Shown in pieces: positions 1 through 8,936 of a stretch of DNA of 36,196 nucleotides. A program made the translations under genes and the position numbers. Within the stretch, counting starts at the first letter, position 1. Each line of letters begins with the position of its first letter. Location: IMG/VR virus record IMGVR_UViG_3300030329_002278, positions 1 through 36,196 of that record; one strand, given 5' to 3'. The notes beneath the pieces were generated by a model. It saw only the letters and a list, made by a program, of their open reading frames with translations. It was not told where the DNA came from and ran no database searches. This DNA comes from a virus.

Positions 1-2
1 AC

Positions 3-68
3 TCAAAATGGGTTGAAACTGCGTTAAAACGTGCAGAATCGAGAATAGTTGCTTTAGACAGCGTATAA
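3..68 (+). CDS. C-terminal fragment of HK97 gp10-like neck protein (duplicate of the end of the gene at 35760-36164)
   Basis: The frame encodes the last residues of the HK97 gp10-like protein, ending ...ESRIVALDSV, with the stop at 66-68. It is the same DNA as 36099-36164 because the contig overlaps itself. It is not a separate gene. Joined across the circle, the gene runs straight into the tail-terminator gene at 131. Confidence 0.95.
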   Translation, partial: SKWVETALKRAESRIVALDSV

Positions 69-100
69 TCATTCTCAGATCGCCCTGTAAAGAAAGAAAC
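3..100. repeat. Terminal redundancy, left copy
   Basis: These 98 bases are identical to bases 36099-36196. Position 2 (c) differs from its partner 36098 (t). The repeat shows that the contig closes on itself and that the unique genome is 36,096 bp. Because it splits the neck gene at no natural boundary, it looks like an assembly overlap and not a biological direct terminal repeat. Confidence 0.95.
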
Positions 101-102
101 AA
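74..102 (+). repeat. 29-bp bipartite intergenic motif, copy 1
   Basis: CTCAGATCGC, then 8 bases, then GAAAGAAACAA. The same two blocks with the same 8-base gap occur at 15336-15364, and a looser copy lies on the minus strand at 19962-19990. It sits in the gap between the neck gene and the first tail gene. It could be a regulatory protein site or a late-expression signal; the function is unknown. Confidence 0.5.
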
Positions 103-130
103 GGTCAACAGGTACAAAGGCTAGGGTCAA

Positions 131-559
131 ATGGCAACACCTACTCAGGCTATTTCTAAACACTTTTCCGATAATTGGAGTCATACAGCAATAAGTTGGG
201 CAAACTTTAATGCTTTCTTTGATGCAGGAAAAACAAGGACAGGATATACCAATAATGAATTATGGGTTGAACCCAAAGTTGAGTTTGTGGAATCTTTTAA
301 TCAAGTCAGGAATCCAACTGCTTTTGCTAAAAATGTTGAGCATTATTTGTTTCAGGTAATGATTGTAGGAAAACGTGATTCAGGAACAAGTAATTTCTCA
401 GCAAGAGCCGCAAATTTAGTGACACTTTATAATCGCACGACCTTTACTCAGGATTCGGTGAAATTCTTTTTCAGGGAAGCTGAAGTTCACGATGGATATG
501 TTAGAGAAGATGATTATTGGAATGTGCCATTCATGGCTTTATTTGGAGTTTCAGTATAA
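131..559 (+). CDS. Tail terminator / tail completion protein candidate
   Basis: This 142-residue protein lies between the HK97 gp10-like neck gene and a second terminator-like gene, the usual place for a tail terminator, which caps the tail tube and joins it to the neck. It has a mixed alpha/beta composition with a helical N-terminus (AISKHFSDNW) followed by predicted strands, as in small terminator folds, and no membrane segment. The ATG at 131 is the first good start; the upstream sequence (aggctaggg) is only a weak ribosome site. The stop overlaps the next start (TAATG). The role is inferred mainly from position and size; a minor head-tail joining protein is the alternative. Confidence 0.5.
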   Translation: MATPTQAISKHFSDNWSHTAISWANFNAFFDAGKTRTGYTNNELWVEPKVEFVESFNQVRNPTAFAKNVEHYLFQVMIVGKRDSGTSNFSARAANLVTLYNRTTFTQDSVKFFFREAEVHDGYVREDDYWNVPFMALFGVSV

Positions 560-1011
560 TGCCTGACCATATAAGAAACCAAATTAGAGACAGGACAGCA
601 GTTGCCGTAACAGGATTAACTACTACAGGATCAAATGTATTTCAAACTCCAATGGTCACGCCAGAAGAACAAACATTCCCTGCATTGGCAGTATATGTGG
701 ATTCAGAAGTAAGTTCCGAAAATGCAACTATGGGCAATATCTTGCGTGAATGTGTCTTGCATATTGATGGTTATGTTGAGGCAAGTGCAACTGTACTTGA
801 TACTCTGGATTTGATAAGCAAAGAAGTTGAAGTGGCAATGGCAACCACAGGAATTGTAACTTCTGGTGGAGCAGATTTGGTAGAAAATCATTTCTTGGAA
901 TCAACAGATATTGAAATCATTGATACAGAACCACGACCATTGGGGGTTGTCTCAATGTCGTATTATGTCCAATATCGGACTTCATTCTCAGCACCAGATG
1001 TGGTGGTTTAG
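559..1011 (+). CDS. Tail terminator-like protein (lambda gpU-type candidate)
   Basis: This is a 150-residue protein starting MPDHIRNQIRDRTAVAVTGL. The N-terminal helix followed by strands and the PALAVYVDSE segment resemble lambda gpU/minor tail proteins, which end tail-tube polymerisation. The start is the ATG at 559 overlapping the previous stop; an open frame reaches further up to 517 but would overlap the upstream gene without reason. It is followed by a small gene and then the tail tube gene, which supports the role. The presence of two terminator-like genes in a row is common, one probably acting as the connector plug. Assignment is by order and general fold features. Confidence 0.55.
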   Translation: MPDHIRNQIRDRTAVAVTGLTTTGSNVFQTPMVTPEEQTFPALAVYVDSEVSSENATMGNILRECVLHIDGYVEASATVLDTLDLISKEVEVAMATTGIVTSGGADLVENHFLESTDIEIIDTEPRPLGVVSMSYYVQYRTSFSAPDVVV

Positions 1012-1025
1012 TAAGAAAGGAATAA

Positions 1026-1199
1026 ATGAAAGTAAAACTGAAGAAAAATTGCAATGCAGAAGAACATGGATTGCTTGGATCAGCAGGTGATTTTATTCAT
1101 GTTGCAAAAGAAGAAGCTCATAAATTAGTTGAGGAAGGCTTGGTTGAAATTGCGGATAAGGCAAAGAACCAAAAACAAACTAGCGATGATGCTAGTTAA
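1026..1199 (+). CDS. Small conserved-type phage protein in tail operon
   Basis: A 57-residue protein (MKVKLKKNCNAEE...), starting at the ATG at 1026 after the ribosome site agaaaggaataa. It carries the pattern 'G...GD.I.V....A..LVEEGLVE', typical of small phage proteins encoded just before the tail tube gene. The C-terminus is polar (NQKQTSDDAS). It has no membrane segment. It may be a tail accessory or folding factor. The same agaaaggaa ribosome-site block precedes the next gene and the gene at 9532. Confidence 0.65.
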   Translation: MKVKLKKNCNAEEHGLLGSAGDFIHVAKEEAHKLVEEGLVEIADKAKNQKQTSDDAS

Positions 1200-1229
1200 T
1201 TATTAATTTGTCATAGAAAGGAATAAGTT

Positions 1230-1628
1230 ATGGCTACATACAAAGGAATATCTGGTCAAGTTAAAGCAGTTACAACTGGTGGTTCAGTCGCTGTTATACC
1301 AGAACTAAAAGCATGGTCGGTAGAAGAAACACTCGACACAATCGAAGACACTGCGATGGGTGATTCTGTAAAGACTTTCAAAGCTGGATTGAAGTCATGG
1401 ACAGGCACTATTGAAATGAATTATGACCCAACCAATGCGGCACAGATTGATTTGCTGATTGGTGAATCGGTTGATGTTGAATTCTATCCAGATTCAGGAA
1501 CAGCAACTACAAAGTTCACTGGTACTGGAATTGTTACTTCCCATAGCAGAAGTGGTGCGATGGGTGATATGGTTGGATCATCAGTTTCTTTACAAGGGTC
1601 TGGTGCTTTGACTGTTGCAGTAGCATAA
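1230..1628 (+). CDS. Major tail tube protein
   Basis: A 132-residue protein with the pattern of tail tube proteins: a glycine/threonine/serine-rich beta protein with the central stretch KSWTGTIEMNYDPTN (around residues 57-71) and a later beta region VDVEFYPDSGTATTKFTGTG. It stacks as hexameric rings around the tape measure. It lies between terminator-like genes and the frameshifted tail-assembly chaperone, as in lambda (gpU-gpV-gpG/T). A strong ribosome site (gaaaggaa) precedes the ATG at 1230, fitting a highly expressed structural gene. It is shorter than lambda gpV and appears to lack the C-terminal Ig-like domain. Confidence 0.85.
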   Translation: MATYKGISGQVKAVTTGGSVAVIPELKAWSVEETLDTIEDTAMGDSVKTFKAGLKSWTGTIEMNYDPTNAAQIDLLIGESVDVEFYPDSGTATTKFTGTGIVTSHSRSGAMGDMVGSSVSLQGSGALTVAVA

Positions 1629-1635
1629 AGGTTCT

Positions 1636-1989
1636 ATGAGTATAGTAGATCGAATAGAATCGGACTTTCGTAATAAATTAGCAGGGGAATTAAGCAGTAT
1701 TGATGTTCCAGAGTGGGGTGAAAATGGAACTCCACTCAAGATATACTGGAAACCCCTGTTAAATTTTAAGTCTCAAGGAAAGATATATGCACTAATCAAT
1801 GAAGGTAAAACTTCTGAAGCAGTCTGCCAAACTTTAATCACTAGGGCATTAGATGAAGATGGCAATGCCATGTTTAAGCAACATGAAATGGAAAAACTGA
1901 TGCGGTTTTCCGACCCAAATGTTATTTCAAGAATTGTTAGCGCAATGGCTCCTGAAGAAGAAGATGTTGATGAAATAAAAAAAAATTAG
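1636..1989 (+). CDS. Tail assembly chaperone, short form (lambda gpG-like)
   Basis: A 117-residue protein between the tail tube and tape-measure genes. It would coat the tape measure during tail assembly. The C-terminal part is acidic (MAPEEEDVDEIKKN). It ends in a run of nine A bases (1977-1985), after which the frame stops at 1987-1989. A -1 slip on this run joins it to the downstream frame that ends at 2150 (see separate entry). Position, size ratio and slip site match the lambda G/GT arrangement. Confidence 0.8.
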   Translation: MSIVDRIESDFRNKLAGELSSIDVPEWGENGTPLKIYWKPLLNFKSQGKIYALINEGKTSEAVCQTLITRALDEDGNAMFKQHEMEKLMRFSDPNVISRIVSAMAPEEEDVDEIKKN

Positions 1990-2150
1990 CTAAAGAGAAG
2001 GATATTTTTGTTTTAATGAATATTGCTGAAAAGTTGGGCAAGACTCTTGAAGAAATAATAGAAATATCGACTTTAGAATTCCAGATGTGGGTTGCATATT
2101 TTGAAATTAAAAATGAATTAGAAGAAGAAGCACGAAGGAAAGCTAAATAA
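1636..2150 (+). CDS. Tail assembly chaperone, -1 frameshift product (lambda gpGT-like)
   Basis: A -1 shift on A_AAA_AAA (codons ATA AAA AAA, 1975-1983) lets ribosomes continue as ...KLAKEKDIFVLMNIAEKLG... to the TAA at 2148-2150, giving about 171 residues. The added 55-residue T-like part is helical and charged (EFQMWVAYFEIK) and ends directly at the tape-measure ATG at 2150 (TAATG overlap). The T part has no convincing ribosome site of its own, though an in-frame ATG lies at 2016. In lambda-like phages the long form recruits the tape measure to the tube subunits. Nine A bases also permit other slips, so the mechanism is inferred from sequence. Confidence 0.75.
1975..1989 (+). promoter_or_regulatory. 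Programmed -1 ribosomal frameshift site
   Basis: A run of nine A bases (1977-1985) is read in frame as ATA AAA AAA AAT TAG. The heptamer A AAA AAA lies two codons before the stop and connects exactly to the open -1 frame. No strong downstream pseudoknot is obvious. Confidence 0.7.
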
Positions 2151-4024
2151 TGGCACAAAAGAAAACTATTGTAATTGAGGCAAAGGATAATACCAAACAA
2201 GCCTTTAATAAGGTAAGTAAGAACCTTGATAACATGGACAAATCCGTCAATAAGACGAAGAAGTCGATGGATGGGTTGAAAGGTGCTATTAAAGGTGCTA
2301 TCGGTGCTTTGACTGTTACTGCTTTTGTTGGTGCTACAAAATCAACTTTGGATTATGCAGATGCGTTAGGAAAGACTTCTGCAAGGTTAGGAGTTACTAC
2401 TACAGCATTACAGTCTTTAAGATTTGCGGCAACCCAATCTGGAATGACTACTGAAGCATTGGAAATGTCATTGCAAAGGTTTACTAGAAGGTTGGCAGAA
2501 GCTGGTCAAGGAACTGGTGTTCTAAAAGATACATTTACGAAGTTGGGAATGTCAATTAAGAACACGGATGGTTCAATGAAGTCTGCAGAACAAATGCTTG
2601 GCGAAGTTGCAGATAAGTTGGCTACAATTCCAGATCAAGGAGAACGAGTCCGTCTTGCGTTTCAGATGTTTGATTCTGAAGGTGTTAAGATGGTGAATAT
2701 GCTACAAAATGGTTCTGGTGCATTAGATGATATGCGGAAAAAATTATTGTCTACAGGAGCAATATTAAGTGAAGATTTTATAAAGAATTCAGAAGAAGCA
2801 AATGATGCTATTGATTTATTAACTAATCAAATAAAAACAGGATTTGGGCAAGCAATAGCCGGATTGGCAAAGCCAATAAAAGCTACTGCAGAAGCATTAG
2901 GTGCTTTGATTGTTTTAGCTAAACAATATCCAACTATAACTGCTTTATCGGGTGCAGTTGGTGCTTTGGGATTATCATTAGCAACTCTTGGTGGGCCAGT
3001 TACTTTAATTTTAAGTGCGTTAGCAGGTTTAGTAGCAATGGGGGTTAAATATCATAAAGAAACACAAGCTACTGTAGATGTCAATAAATTGCAAAAGATG
3101 AGTCTAACAGAATTAGGCTTCCAATATAATGAAACCGCCACTGCGATTAATTCATTATTATCAAAGCAAGCGCAGATGAGGGAGCAAGGAGGTTTAGGAG
3201 GTGATACTGGAAGGAGACTTGTTAGAGAAACAGAGTCTTTAAAAAAGAATCTGGAATTAATTAAACAAATAATAAAACTGAAGCAAAGTGAAGTTCCTAT
3301 TGTGAATCAACAAACTGATGCTGTAAAAGAACAAGTAAAATGGAAACAAGCACAACATGGATTGGATGTATTAGAGACAGATCAAGCTGGCTATTTGAAT
3401 GATAAAAAAGCTGAGCAATATAAAATGGTTGGTGAAGCAATGGCTCAAATGCGGACAATGTCTCAAGAAGGAAGCGTATACCATCAGCAGACAATGGATC
3501 AGAAGAAAGCAGAAATGCAAATTCAAGAGCAATTAATGCTGACATCTCTTTCTATGGCAAAACAAACTGGCGATATTCTTTATGAGCAAGGAGTGATGGG
3601 ATTTGATGCAATGCGAGCATTAGCATTCACAGAAGCAATAATAAATGCAAAAGTGGCCGCCACGAAAGCATTAGCACAAGGTGGAATATGGGGTACAGTT
3701 GCGGCCGCCTCAATTTATGCAAATGCAATCGCTAGGGCATATGAAATCAAGAATATGAAGCCTCCTCCAAGAAGGGAAATGGGAGGTTCCGTAAGTTCAG
3801 GGCAGACTTATCTCGTTGGAGAACGTGGGCCAGAAATGTTTACACCTAATACGTCAGGTAATATTACATCTAATAAGGATTTAGGTGGTACAACTAATAT
3901 TACTTTTAATATTCAGGCAAATGATGCTCGTGGGTTTGATCAGTTATTACAGGCTCGTAGAGGGCTAATTATTGGAATGATAAATAAAGCAATGAAGCAA
4001 AACGCACAGTCAGGTATTTTATGA
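2150..4024 (+). CDS. Tail tape measure protein
   Basis: A 624-residue protein that sets tail length and occupies the tail lumen. It has a charged, coiled N-terminus (about residues 10-45, NLDNMDKSVNKTKKSM), helical repeats, and a long hydrophobic Ala/Gly/Leu stretch at about residues 244-300 typical of tape measures that enter the host membrane. A second helical Gln-rich region follows, then the C-terminal signature GGSVSSGQTYLVGERGPEM, very common in tape measures. At about 1.5 angstrom per residue it predicts a tail of roughly 90-95 nm. It follows the frameshifted chaperone, as expected, and its stop overlaps the next ATG (4021). Confidence 0.95.
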   Translation: MAQKKTIVIEAKDNTKQAFNKVSKNLDNMDKSVNKTKKSMDGLKGAIKGAIGALTVTAFVGATKSTLDYADALGKTSARLGVTTTALQSLRFAATQSGMTTEALEMSLQRFTRRLAEAGQGTGVLKDTFTKLGMSIKNTDGSMKSAEQMLGEVADKLATIPDQGERVRLAFQMFDSEGVKMVNMLQNGSGALDDMRKKLLSTGAILSEDFIKNSEEANDAIDLLTNQIKTGFGQAIAGLAKPIKATAEALGALIVLAKQYPTITALSGAVGALGLSLATLGGPVTLILSALAGLVAMGVKYHKETQATVDVNKLQKMSLTELGFQYNETATAINSLLSKQAQMREQGGLGGDTGRRLVRETESLKKNLELIKQIIKLKQSEVPIVNQQTDAVKEQVKWKQAQHGLDVLETDQAGYLNDKKAEQYKMVGEAMAQMRTMSQEGSVYHQQTMDQKKAEMQIQEQLMLTSLSMAKQTGDILYEQGVMGFDAMRALAFTEAIINAKVAATKALAQGGIWGTVAAASIYANAIARAYEIKNMKPPPRREMGGSVSSGQTYLVGERGPEMFTPNTSGNITSNKDLGGTTNITFNIQANDARGFDQLLQARRGLIIGMINKAMKQNAQSGIL

Positions 4025-4620
4025 GTGGAACTTTTCCTAGTAGTCCAGCATTTTCATCGCTTGTTGTTAGTTCAGTACAGCCAACTATGGTTTCAAGAAC
4101 AATTAGTGGAAGGAGACAGGCAAGGCAGATTGCAGGACAATTCTTTACTATGACTGCAACTTTTCCTCCAATGACAAGATCAGAATTTGCCCCAATAGAT
4201 GCGTTCATTATGAAACAGCGTGGTCAGTATGAAACTTTTACTTTGGTTTTGCCAGTTCTTTCAACACCACAAGGAGCGCCTGCAGGAACGCCACTTATAA
4301 GAGGTGCAGACCAGACAGGGAGAACAGTAGCAACTGATGGATGGACAGGTAATGTTGCTATTTTTAAAGCAGGAGATTATATAAAATTTGATCATGATAA
4401 GGTTTATAAGGTGGTAGCAGATGTTACAAGTAATGCTTCATCAAGTGCTAATACACCAATCACTATTGAACCTGCACTTATATCGAGTCCTGCAGATAAT
4501 AGTGCAATCACACATACGAATATTCCTTTTACTGTTTCATTGACTGCTGGGGTACAGGAATTTGCAACTGGTACAAGTGGAATGTTTACATACGAAGTTG
4601 ATTTTGTGGAGGTAATTTGA
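4021..4620 (+). CDS. Distal tail / minor tail protein (Dit or gpM-like position)
   Basis: A 199-residue protein directly after the tape measure, with an ATGA overlap. It contains RQIAGQFFTMTATFPPMTRSEF, followed by a segment suited to an inserted domain (residues ~80-160, GTPLIRGADQTGR...), and a C-terminal TSGMFTYEVDFVEVI. This layout, with N- and C-terminal beta halves split by an insert, recalls distal tail proteins that form the ring between the tube and hub. Position alone supports this role; lambda gpM-type minor tail protein is the alternative. The next gene starts within its stop codon. Confidence 0.6.
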   Translation: MSGTFPSSPAFSSLVVSSVQPTMVSRTISGRRQARQIAGQFFTMTATFPPMTRSEFAPIDAFIMKQRGQYETFTLVLPVLSTPQGAPAGTPLIRGADQTGRTVATDGWTGNVAIFKAGDYIKFDHDKVYKVVADVTSNASSSANTPITIEPALISSPADNSAITHTNIPFTVSLTAGVQEFATGTSGMFTYEVDFVEVI

Positions 4621-5561
4621 GTAGAGGCTTAATAAGTGGAATAACAAGCCAACTTGCAAGTGGGAAATTTTCAATGGCACATTTGATTGCAATAGAAACA
4701 AATCAATCACCTTATTCTCCAACTGATGAAGCAGGGAATTATCTTTACACAGATGCACCAGTTGATATTCAAAATAAACTTGATGCAACTGTAGAAAAGT
4801 TTTTATACAGATTAGGTACTACTGAGCAATCTAATATAGGTACCATGTCCGAAAAAACTAAGTATGGAGTGATTCAACAATTCGTAGAACAAGTGAAGGT
4901 TGGATTTGTTTGCGATAAATACCAATATGATGCTTATTCAGGAACAGCAGATTTTGGCAATGTTTTCCCATCTGGAACTACAGTTACGGCAATAGGTGAT
5001 ATTACTTATCCATCGTCAGGAGTGTCTGCATTAAGTATCACATTTTCACAAGATGCACTTAGAAGCGCAACAAGAGAACGAGTTTATTATGAAGGAACAA
5101 GTGCTTTGAGTTATACATACAAGGCAAATGGTTTTTTAACTGGGATAGGTTCAATAAGCGAAGGTTCAAATATTAATACTGGTTCAGTATCTATTAAAAT
5201 TTCTTCAGTTAACCAAACTGTAGTTTCTGATTTGCTAGATAATGGCCATTTGAATAGAAAAGTAAAAATAAGCAGGGCTTTTCTTGATTCAGATTATCAG
5301 TTGATTACAAATGCAATTTTTAAGGTTTATTCTGGCAGAATTGATGGTTTAACACTAACAGATACACGTGGTACTTCAACGATGGAAATATCAGTTGCAA
5401 ACCATTGGGCAGATTTTGAAAGAATAAGTGGAAGACGAACAAATAATTCATCACAGAAAAATCACTTTGCTGGTGATTTATCAATGGAATTTGCGCCTCA
5501 AACTGGGAAGAAATTAGTTTGGGGTGATATAACTGCAGAAGAAGCGGAGAAATTAGCTTAA
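4617..5561 (+). CDS. Tail hub / minor tail protein (DUF2163- or gpL-like)
   Basis: A 314-residue protein starting at TTG (4617-4619) that overlaps the previous stop as TTGA; the good ribosome site tggagg lies just upstream. The N-terminal region (KFSMAHLIAIETN...TDAPVDI) and the C-terminal signature VYSGRIDGLTLTDTRGTSTMEISVANHWADFERISGRRTN (split here by function: strand pair, then a conserved region) match baseplate hub proteins of siphophages. It precedes the large TipJ-like protein. It probably forms part of the tail-tip hub together with the upstream gene. The use of TTG is noteworthy and well supported by the overlap and ribosome site. Confidence 0.65.
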   Translation: MSRGLISGITSQLASGKFSMAHLIAIETNQSPYSPTDEAGNYLYTDAPVDIQNKLDATVEKFLYRLGTTEQSNIGTMSEKTKYGVIQQFVEQVKVGFVCDKYQYDAYSGTADFGNVFPSGTTVTAIGDITYPSSGVSALSITFSQDALRSATRERVYYEGTSALSYTYKANGFLTGIGSISEGSNINTGSVSIKISSVNQTVVSDLLDNGHLNRKVKISRAFLDSDYQLITNAIFKVYSGRIDGLTLTDTRGTSTMEISVANHWADFERISGRRTNNSSQKNHFAGDLSMEFAPQTGKKLVWGDITAEEAEKLA

Positions 5562-5562
5562 T

Positions 5563-8500
5563 ATGGGTACATTAGGTGATGCTTTTGCATGGGTAGAAGA
5601 TACAGTAGAAGATGCTGTTAGTTGGGAAGGTGGGGGAACATTAGGTCAAGTTGCAGATATTATCACAGGTTCAGGTGATCCACCTACTCATTTAGAGCCA
5701 CAAATAGAAGATGCACCAGAATTTGTTACTGATGACGTTGCTAAAGTAAAAGGCCATCAAGAATTAGGAGATGGATTACAGGCAAAGCAAGGAACAGATG
5801 TTGGGATTCCAGTTATTTATGGCAAAAGAAGAACTGGTGGAATATTGATTTATCAAGAAGTACAAGAAGATGATGGTGCAGATCCTACGGAAGTGATTAA
5901 TTTATATCAATGTTGGGCATTATGTGAAGGGGAAGTACAAGGATGGGAATTGTTTGTTGATGATGTTTCTTTAAAAGATTCTATTTATAGGACTCTTGAT
6001 AATAGCGGTAAACTTGTAAGTTATGAACATGATTGGCTGATTTGTACTAACCCTCGTGGTGATGGCACGGATTCAATGACTGAATCTAGTGCGAATAATC
6101 TTAATGGAACAAGTCATGGTTCTGATGCTGGGATCGAATATCCTTATGATCTTGGTGTTGGTTCGTCTCCAAGATATGCTTCAGGAAAATCATGGGGAGG
6201 GACAGATAATGGGGAATCTCATAAGATGAAAGGAATTGCGTGTGAACAAATAATATATCGGCATCATTGGGAAGCAACCTATTCTCCTATTTTCGGTGAT
6301 ATTGAATCATTTGGGCCAGCTACTGATCTTGATGAAGATGACGAAGATGCAAAAGCTGTTGATGTATGGAAAAGAGGATTACCAAAACTTGCTTTTGAAG
6401 TAACTGGTAAAGTAATAAAGGATAATAATGGTGTTACTAAGGAAACAACTGATCCTGCATGGATTCTTTATGATTATCTGACTAATGAAAGATATGGATG
6501 TGGAATATCAGCAGATGAAATTGATGCAACATCTTTTGCAAGTGCATCAGCTATTTGTGCGCAGGAAAATACAGATAGCGATGGGCTTACAATAAGGAGG
6601 CATGATTGTAATATAATCCTTGATACACTTCAGCCAACATTGACTAATGTAAAGCGGATTCTAGCAACTTGTAATGGCAGGTTGCATTGGGTCAATGGAC
6701 TTTACACAATGAAGATTGATGATACTTATTCAGGTTCAGGTGAATTTAATTTTCTGGAAAAACATATTATCGGAGGCATCCAGATTGTTGGGGATTCAAT
6801 TGGATCAAGATTAAATCAAGTAACTGCAAAATTTATAAATCCTAAAAATAAATGGAAGTCTGACGAAATTCGATTCCCCGATAAAAATGGACATTCACAA
6901 ATATATAATTCTTTTCTTGCTAATGATAATGGAATTGAATTGAAGAAAACAATTAATGTTGGAGGAGTAACAAATGCAGATCAAGCATTTTACTTAGCAA
7001 AACAAGCTTGTTTGCGATCAAGGGATAGTCTAAAGGTTTCTTTTAAAACAACTGCGGAAGCAATGAATTTAGTGGTTGGTGATGTGGTTACAATTACTCA
7101 TTCAACGCTAGAATGGGATGCTAAAGAGTTTGTCGTAAGAACATTAGGACTTAATAATGATGGTAGCTGTTCATTAACTTGTATTGAGCATAATGATGCA
7201 ATTTATACATGGGAAACATATTGGGAAGCTATCAATGAAGCTCCGAATACAAATTTGCCAGATATTACAAGTGTAACTGCACCGATTGGTTTAACAGTAG
7301 AAGAATCGACTTATTCTTCGATTTCTTCTTCAGGTGTTAGAATTGCGGTTGATTTAGATTGGACTTCAAAAGGTATTTTTACGACTTCGCATGATGTTGA
7401 ATATAAGAGAAAGAGAGAAGCGAAAATTACTAAACAATGGAATTTAAATGGGAAGATTATATTTTCAGCAAAGAATCATGGGTTTCCAGAAAATATGCCA
7501 ATAAGGTTTACTGCCGTAAATACAGCACAAACAAGTGGTGTATTACCTACTAACATATCTGAAGGAATTACATATTATGTAAGACCGGGTAATCAACAGG
7601 GTGCGGCAGGATATATTATCCCCGGTCTGAAAAATAACTTTCATGTCGCTTTAACTCCTAATGGCGATAATATTACAGCATCAGGTTATACAGGAAATGT
7701 TTATAGTGTTGGGCATCATGCGTTTGATCCTACTCCAACTTGGGTAGATGCTGGTAATACAGTAAGTACGTCAATGTTGATTCAAGATTTTTCACGAGGA
7801 ACTTTTGATTTTCGTGTGCGTGCAAAGAATGCAGTTGGGGCAACATCTGATTGGTTAACTTTGGAAGATGTTGAATTAAAAGGTACTACTCTTAAACCTC
7901 AGGATGTTACTGGTTTTACTGTTGCAAATCATGGATCAAATGCAGTAATTACAATAGACCCTCCGACTGATACAACAGATATTAGCCACGCAACAGTTAG
8001 AGTTTTACAGACAGGTTCAGTATTATGGGAAGATGCTATAGAAGTTGGACAAATTGCAGTTGGAAATACTACAACTACAGTTCCTGTAATTGATGGAAAG
8101 TATGTTGCAAAATGGGTGAATAGTGGAGGTATTGAATCAGATACTTATTTAGATACTGATACAATTACTTCTCATGGTTCAGAATTAGTTGCAACCTTTG
8201 CAGAGCAGGAAGTATGGGGTGGTACAATGGATGGGTTTTACGAGACAGTAGATGATGGCGATGATGTTTTAAGATTTCTTGGTGGAGCATTAATTGATTC
8301 AGTTGAAGAAAATATGAACACATGGGTTCCTACAATAGATGAACTTGGAGGTCGAACAGAACCTGCAGTTTATACTGGTCTTAAAAGGGATTTAGGTGCA
8401 GTACTTCCTGCAAGGATTCATACACACAAAATATTCACTTCATTGGTGACTGATGGATCGAACAATATGGATTATTGGGGTAAAGTTGATTTACGACCTG

Positions 8501-8934
8501 CATGGGAAGATGTTAAACAGTTAGATAATCTTACTGTCGAATCTAGGGTTACTGGTGATGATCCTGCATCTGGAAGTGCAACTTGGACTGAGTGGAAAGA
8601 ATTTTTGATAATAGATGTGGTCGCAAGAGGGATTCAAATTAGGGTAACTTTTGATGATTTTGATAAGAATTCTCAATTTACTTTACGTGAGTTAGAATTG
8701 AAAGTTGATATGGTTCCACGTTCAGAAAGTGATCGTGCAAAAACTGCTACATCAATTACATATGAAAATCCATTCTTCATAATTCCAGATTTAGTTGTTA
8801 CACCAACGAATATGGCAACTGGTGATTACATGACTATTTCTAGTGAAGCTAAAACTGGTTTTAATGTGAATTTTTATAATTCAAGTGGAGCATCACAAAC
8901 AAGAAATTATAATTATATAGCAAGAGGAGTATAA
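5563..8934 (+). CDS. Tail tip attachment protein (lambda gpJ / TipJ-like)
   Basis: A 1,123-residue protein, the largest in the genome. The N-terminal part (about 60-560) resembles TipJ/phage tail hub proteins: GIPVIYGKRRTGG near residue 80, WALCEGEVQGWELFVDDVSL near 125, and PAWILYDYLTNERYGCGI near 300. From about residue 565 come fibronectin-III-like segments (VTAPIGLTVEES; FDFRVRAKNAVGATSDW; TLKPQDVTGFTVANHGS). The last part (~870-1120) is a beta-rich region without a clear family. It should form the central tail fibre that contacts the host receptor. It ends just before the fibre gene array. Confidence 0.85.
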   Translation: MGTLGDAFAWVEDTVEDAVSWEGGGTLGQVADIITGSGDPPTHLEPQIEDAPEFVTDDVAKVKGHQELGDGLQAKQGTDVGIPVIYGKRRTGGILIYQEVQEDDGADPTEVINLYQCWALCEGEVQGWELFVDDVSLKDSIYRTLDNSGKLVSYEHDWLICTNPRGDGTDSMTESSANNLNGTSHGSDAGIEYPYDLGVGSSPRYASGKSWGGTDNGESHKMKGIACEQIIYRHHWEATYSPIFGDIESFGPATDLDEDDEDAKAVDVWKRGLPKLAFEVTGKVIKDNNGVTKETTDPAWILYDYLTNERYGCGISADEIDATSFASASAICAQENTDSDGLTIRRHDCNIILDTLQPTLTNVKRILATCNGRLHWVNGLYTMKIDDTYSGSGEFNFLEKHIIGGIQIVGDSIGSRLNQVTAKFINPKNKWKSDEIRFPDKNGHSQIYNSFLANDNGIELKKTINVGGVTNADQAFYLAKQACLRSRDSLKVSFKTTAEAMNLVVGDVVTITHSTLEWDAKEFVVRTLGLNNDGSCSLTCIEHNDAIYTWETYWEAINEAPNTNLPDITSVTAPIGLTVEESTYSSISSSGVRIAVDLDWTSKGIFTTSHDVEYKRKREAKITKQWNLNGKIIFSAKNHGFPENMPIRFTAVNTAQTSGVLPTNISEGITYYVRPGNQQGAAGYIIPGLKNNFHVALTPNGDNITASGYTGNVYSVGHHAFDPTPTWVDAGNTVSTSMLIQDFSRGTFDFRVRAKNAVGATSDWLTLEDVELKGTTLKPQDVTGFTVANHGSNAVITIDPPTDTTDISHATVRVLQTGSVLWEDAIEVGQIAVGNTTTTVPVIDGKYVAKWVNSGGIESDTYLDTDTITSHGSELVATFAEQEVWGGTMDGFYETVDDGDDVLRFLGGALIDSVEENMNTWVPTIDELGGRTEPAVYTGLKRDLGAVLPARIHTHKIFTSLVTDGSNNMDYWGKVDLRPAWEDVKQLDNLTVESRVTGDDPASGSATWTEWKEFLIIDVVARGIQIRVTFDDFDKNSQFTLRELELKVDMVPRSESDRAKTATSITYENPFFIIPDLVVTPTNMATGDYMTISSEAKTGFNVNFYNSSGASQTRNYNYIARGV

Positions 8935-8936
8935 AC

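Noticed and set aside
64-69. Perfect TATAAT near the end of the neck gene
   Set aside because: No -35 box at the right distance; it overlaps the stop codon in AT-rich DNA, so it is probably chance.
703-891. Open frames on the minus strand opposite structural genes (for example 703-891, 10019-10492, 35265-35681)
   Set aside because: They are mirror frames of well-supported + strand genes, lack ribosome sites, and have no protein character of their own.
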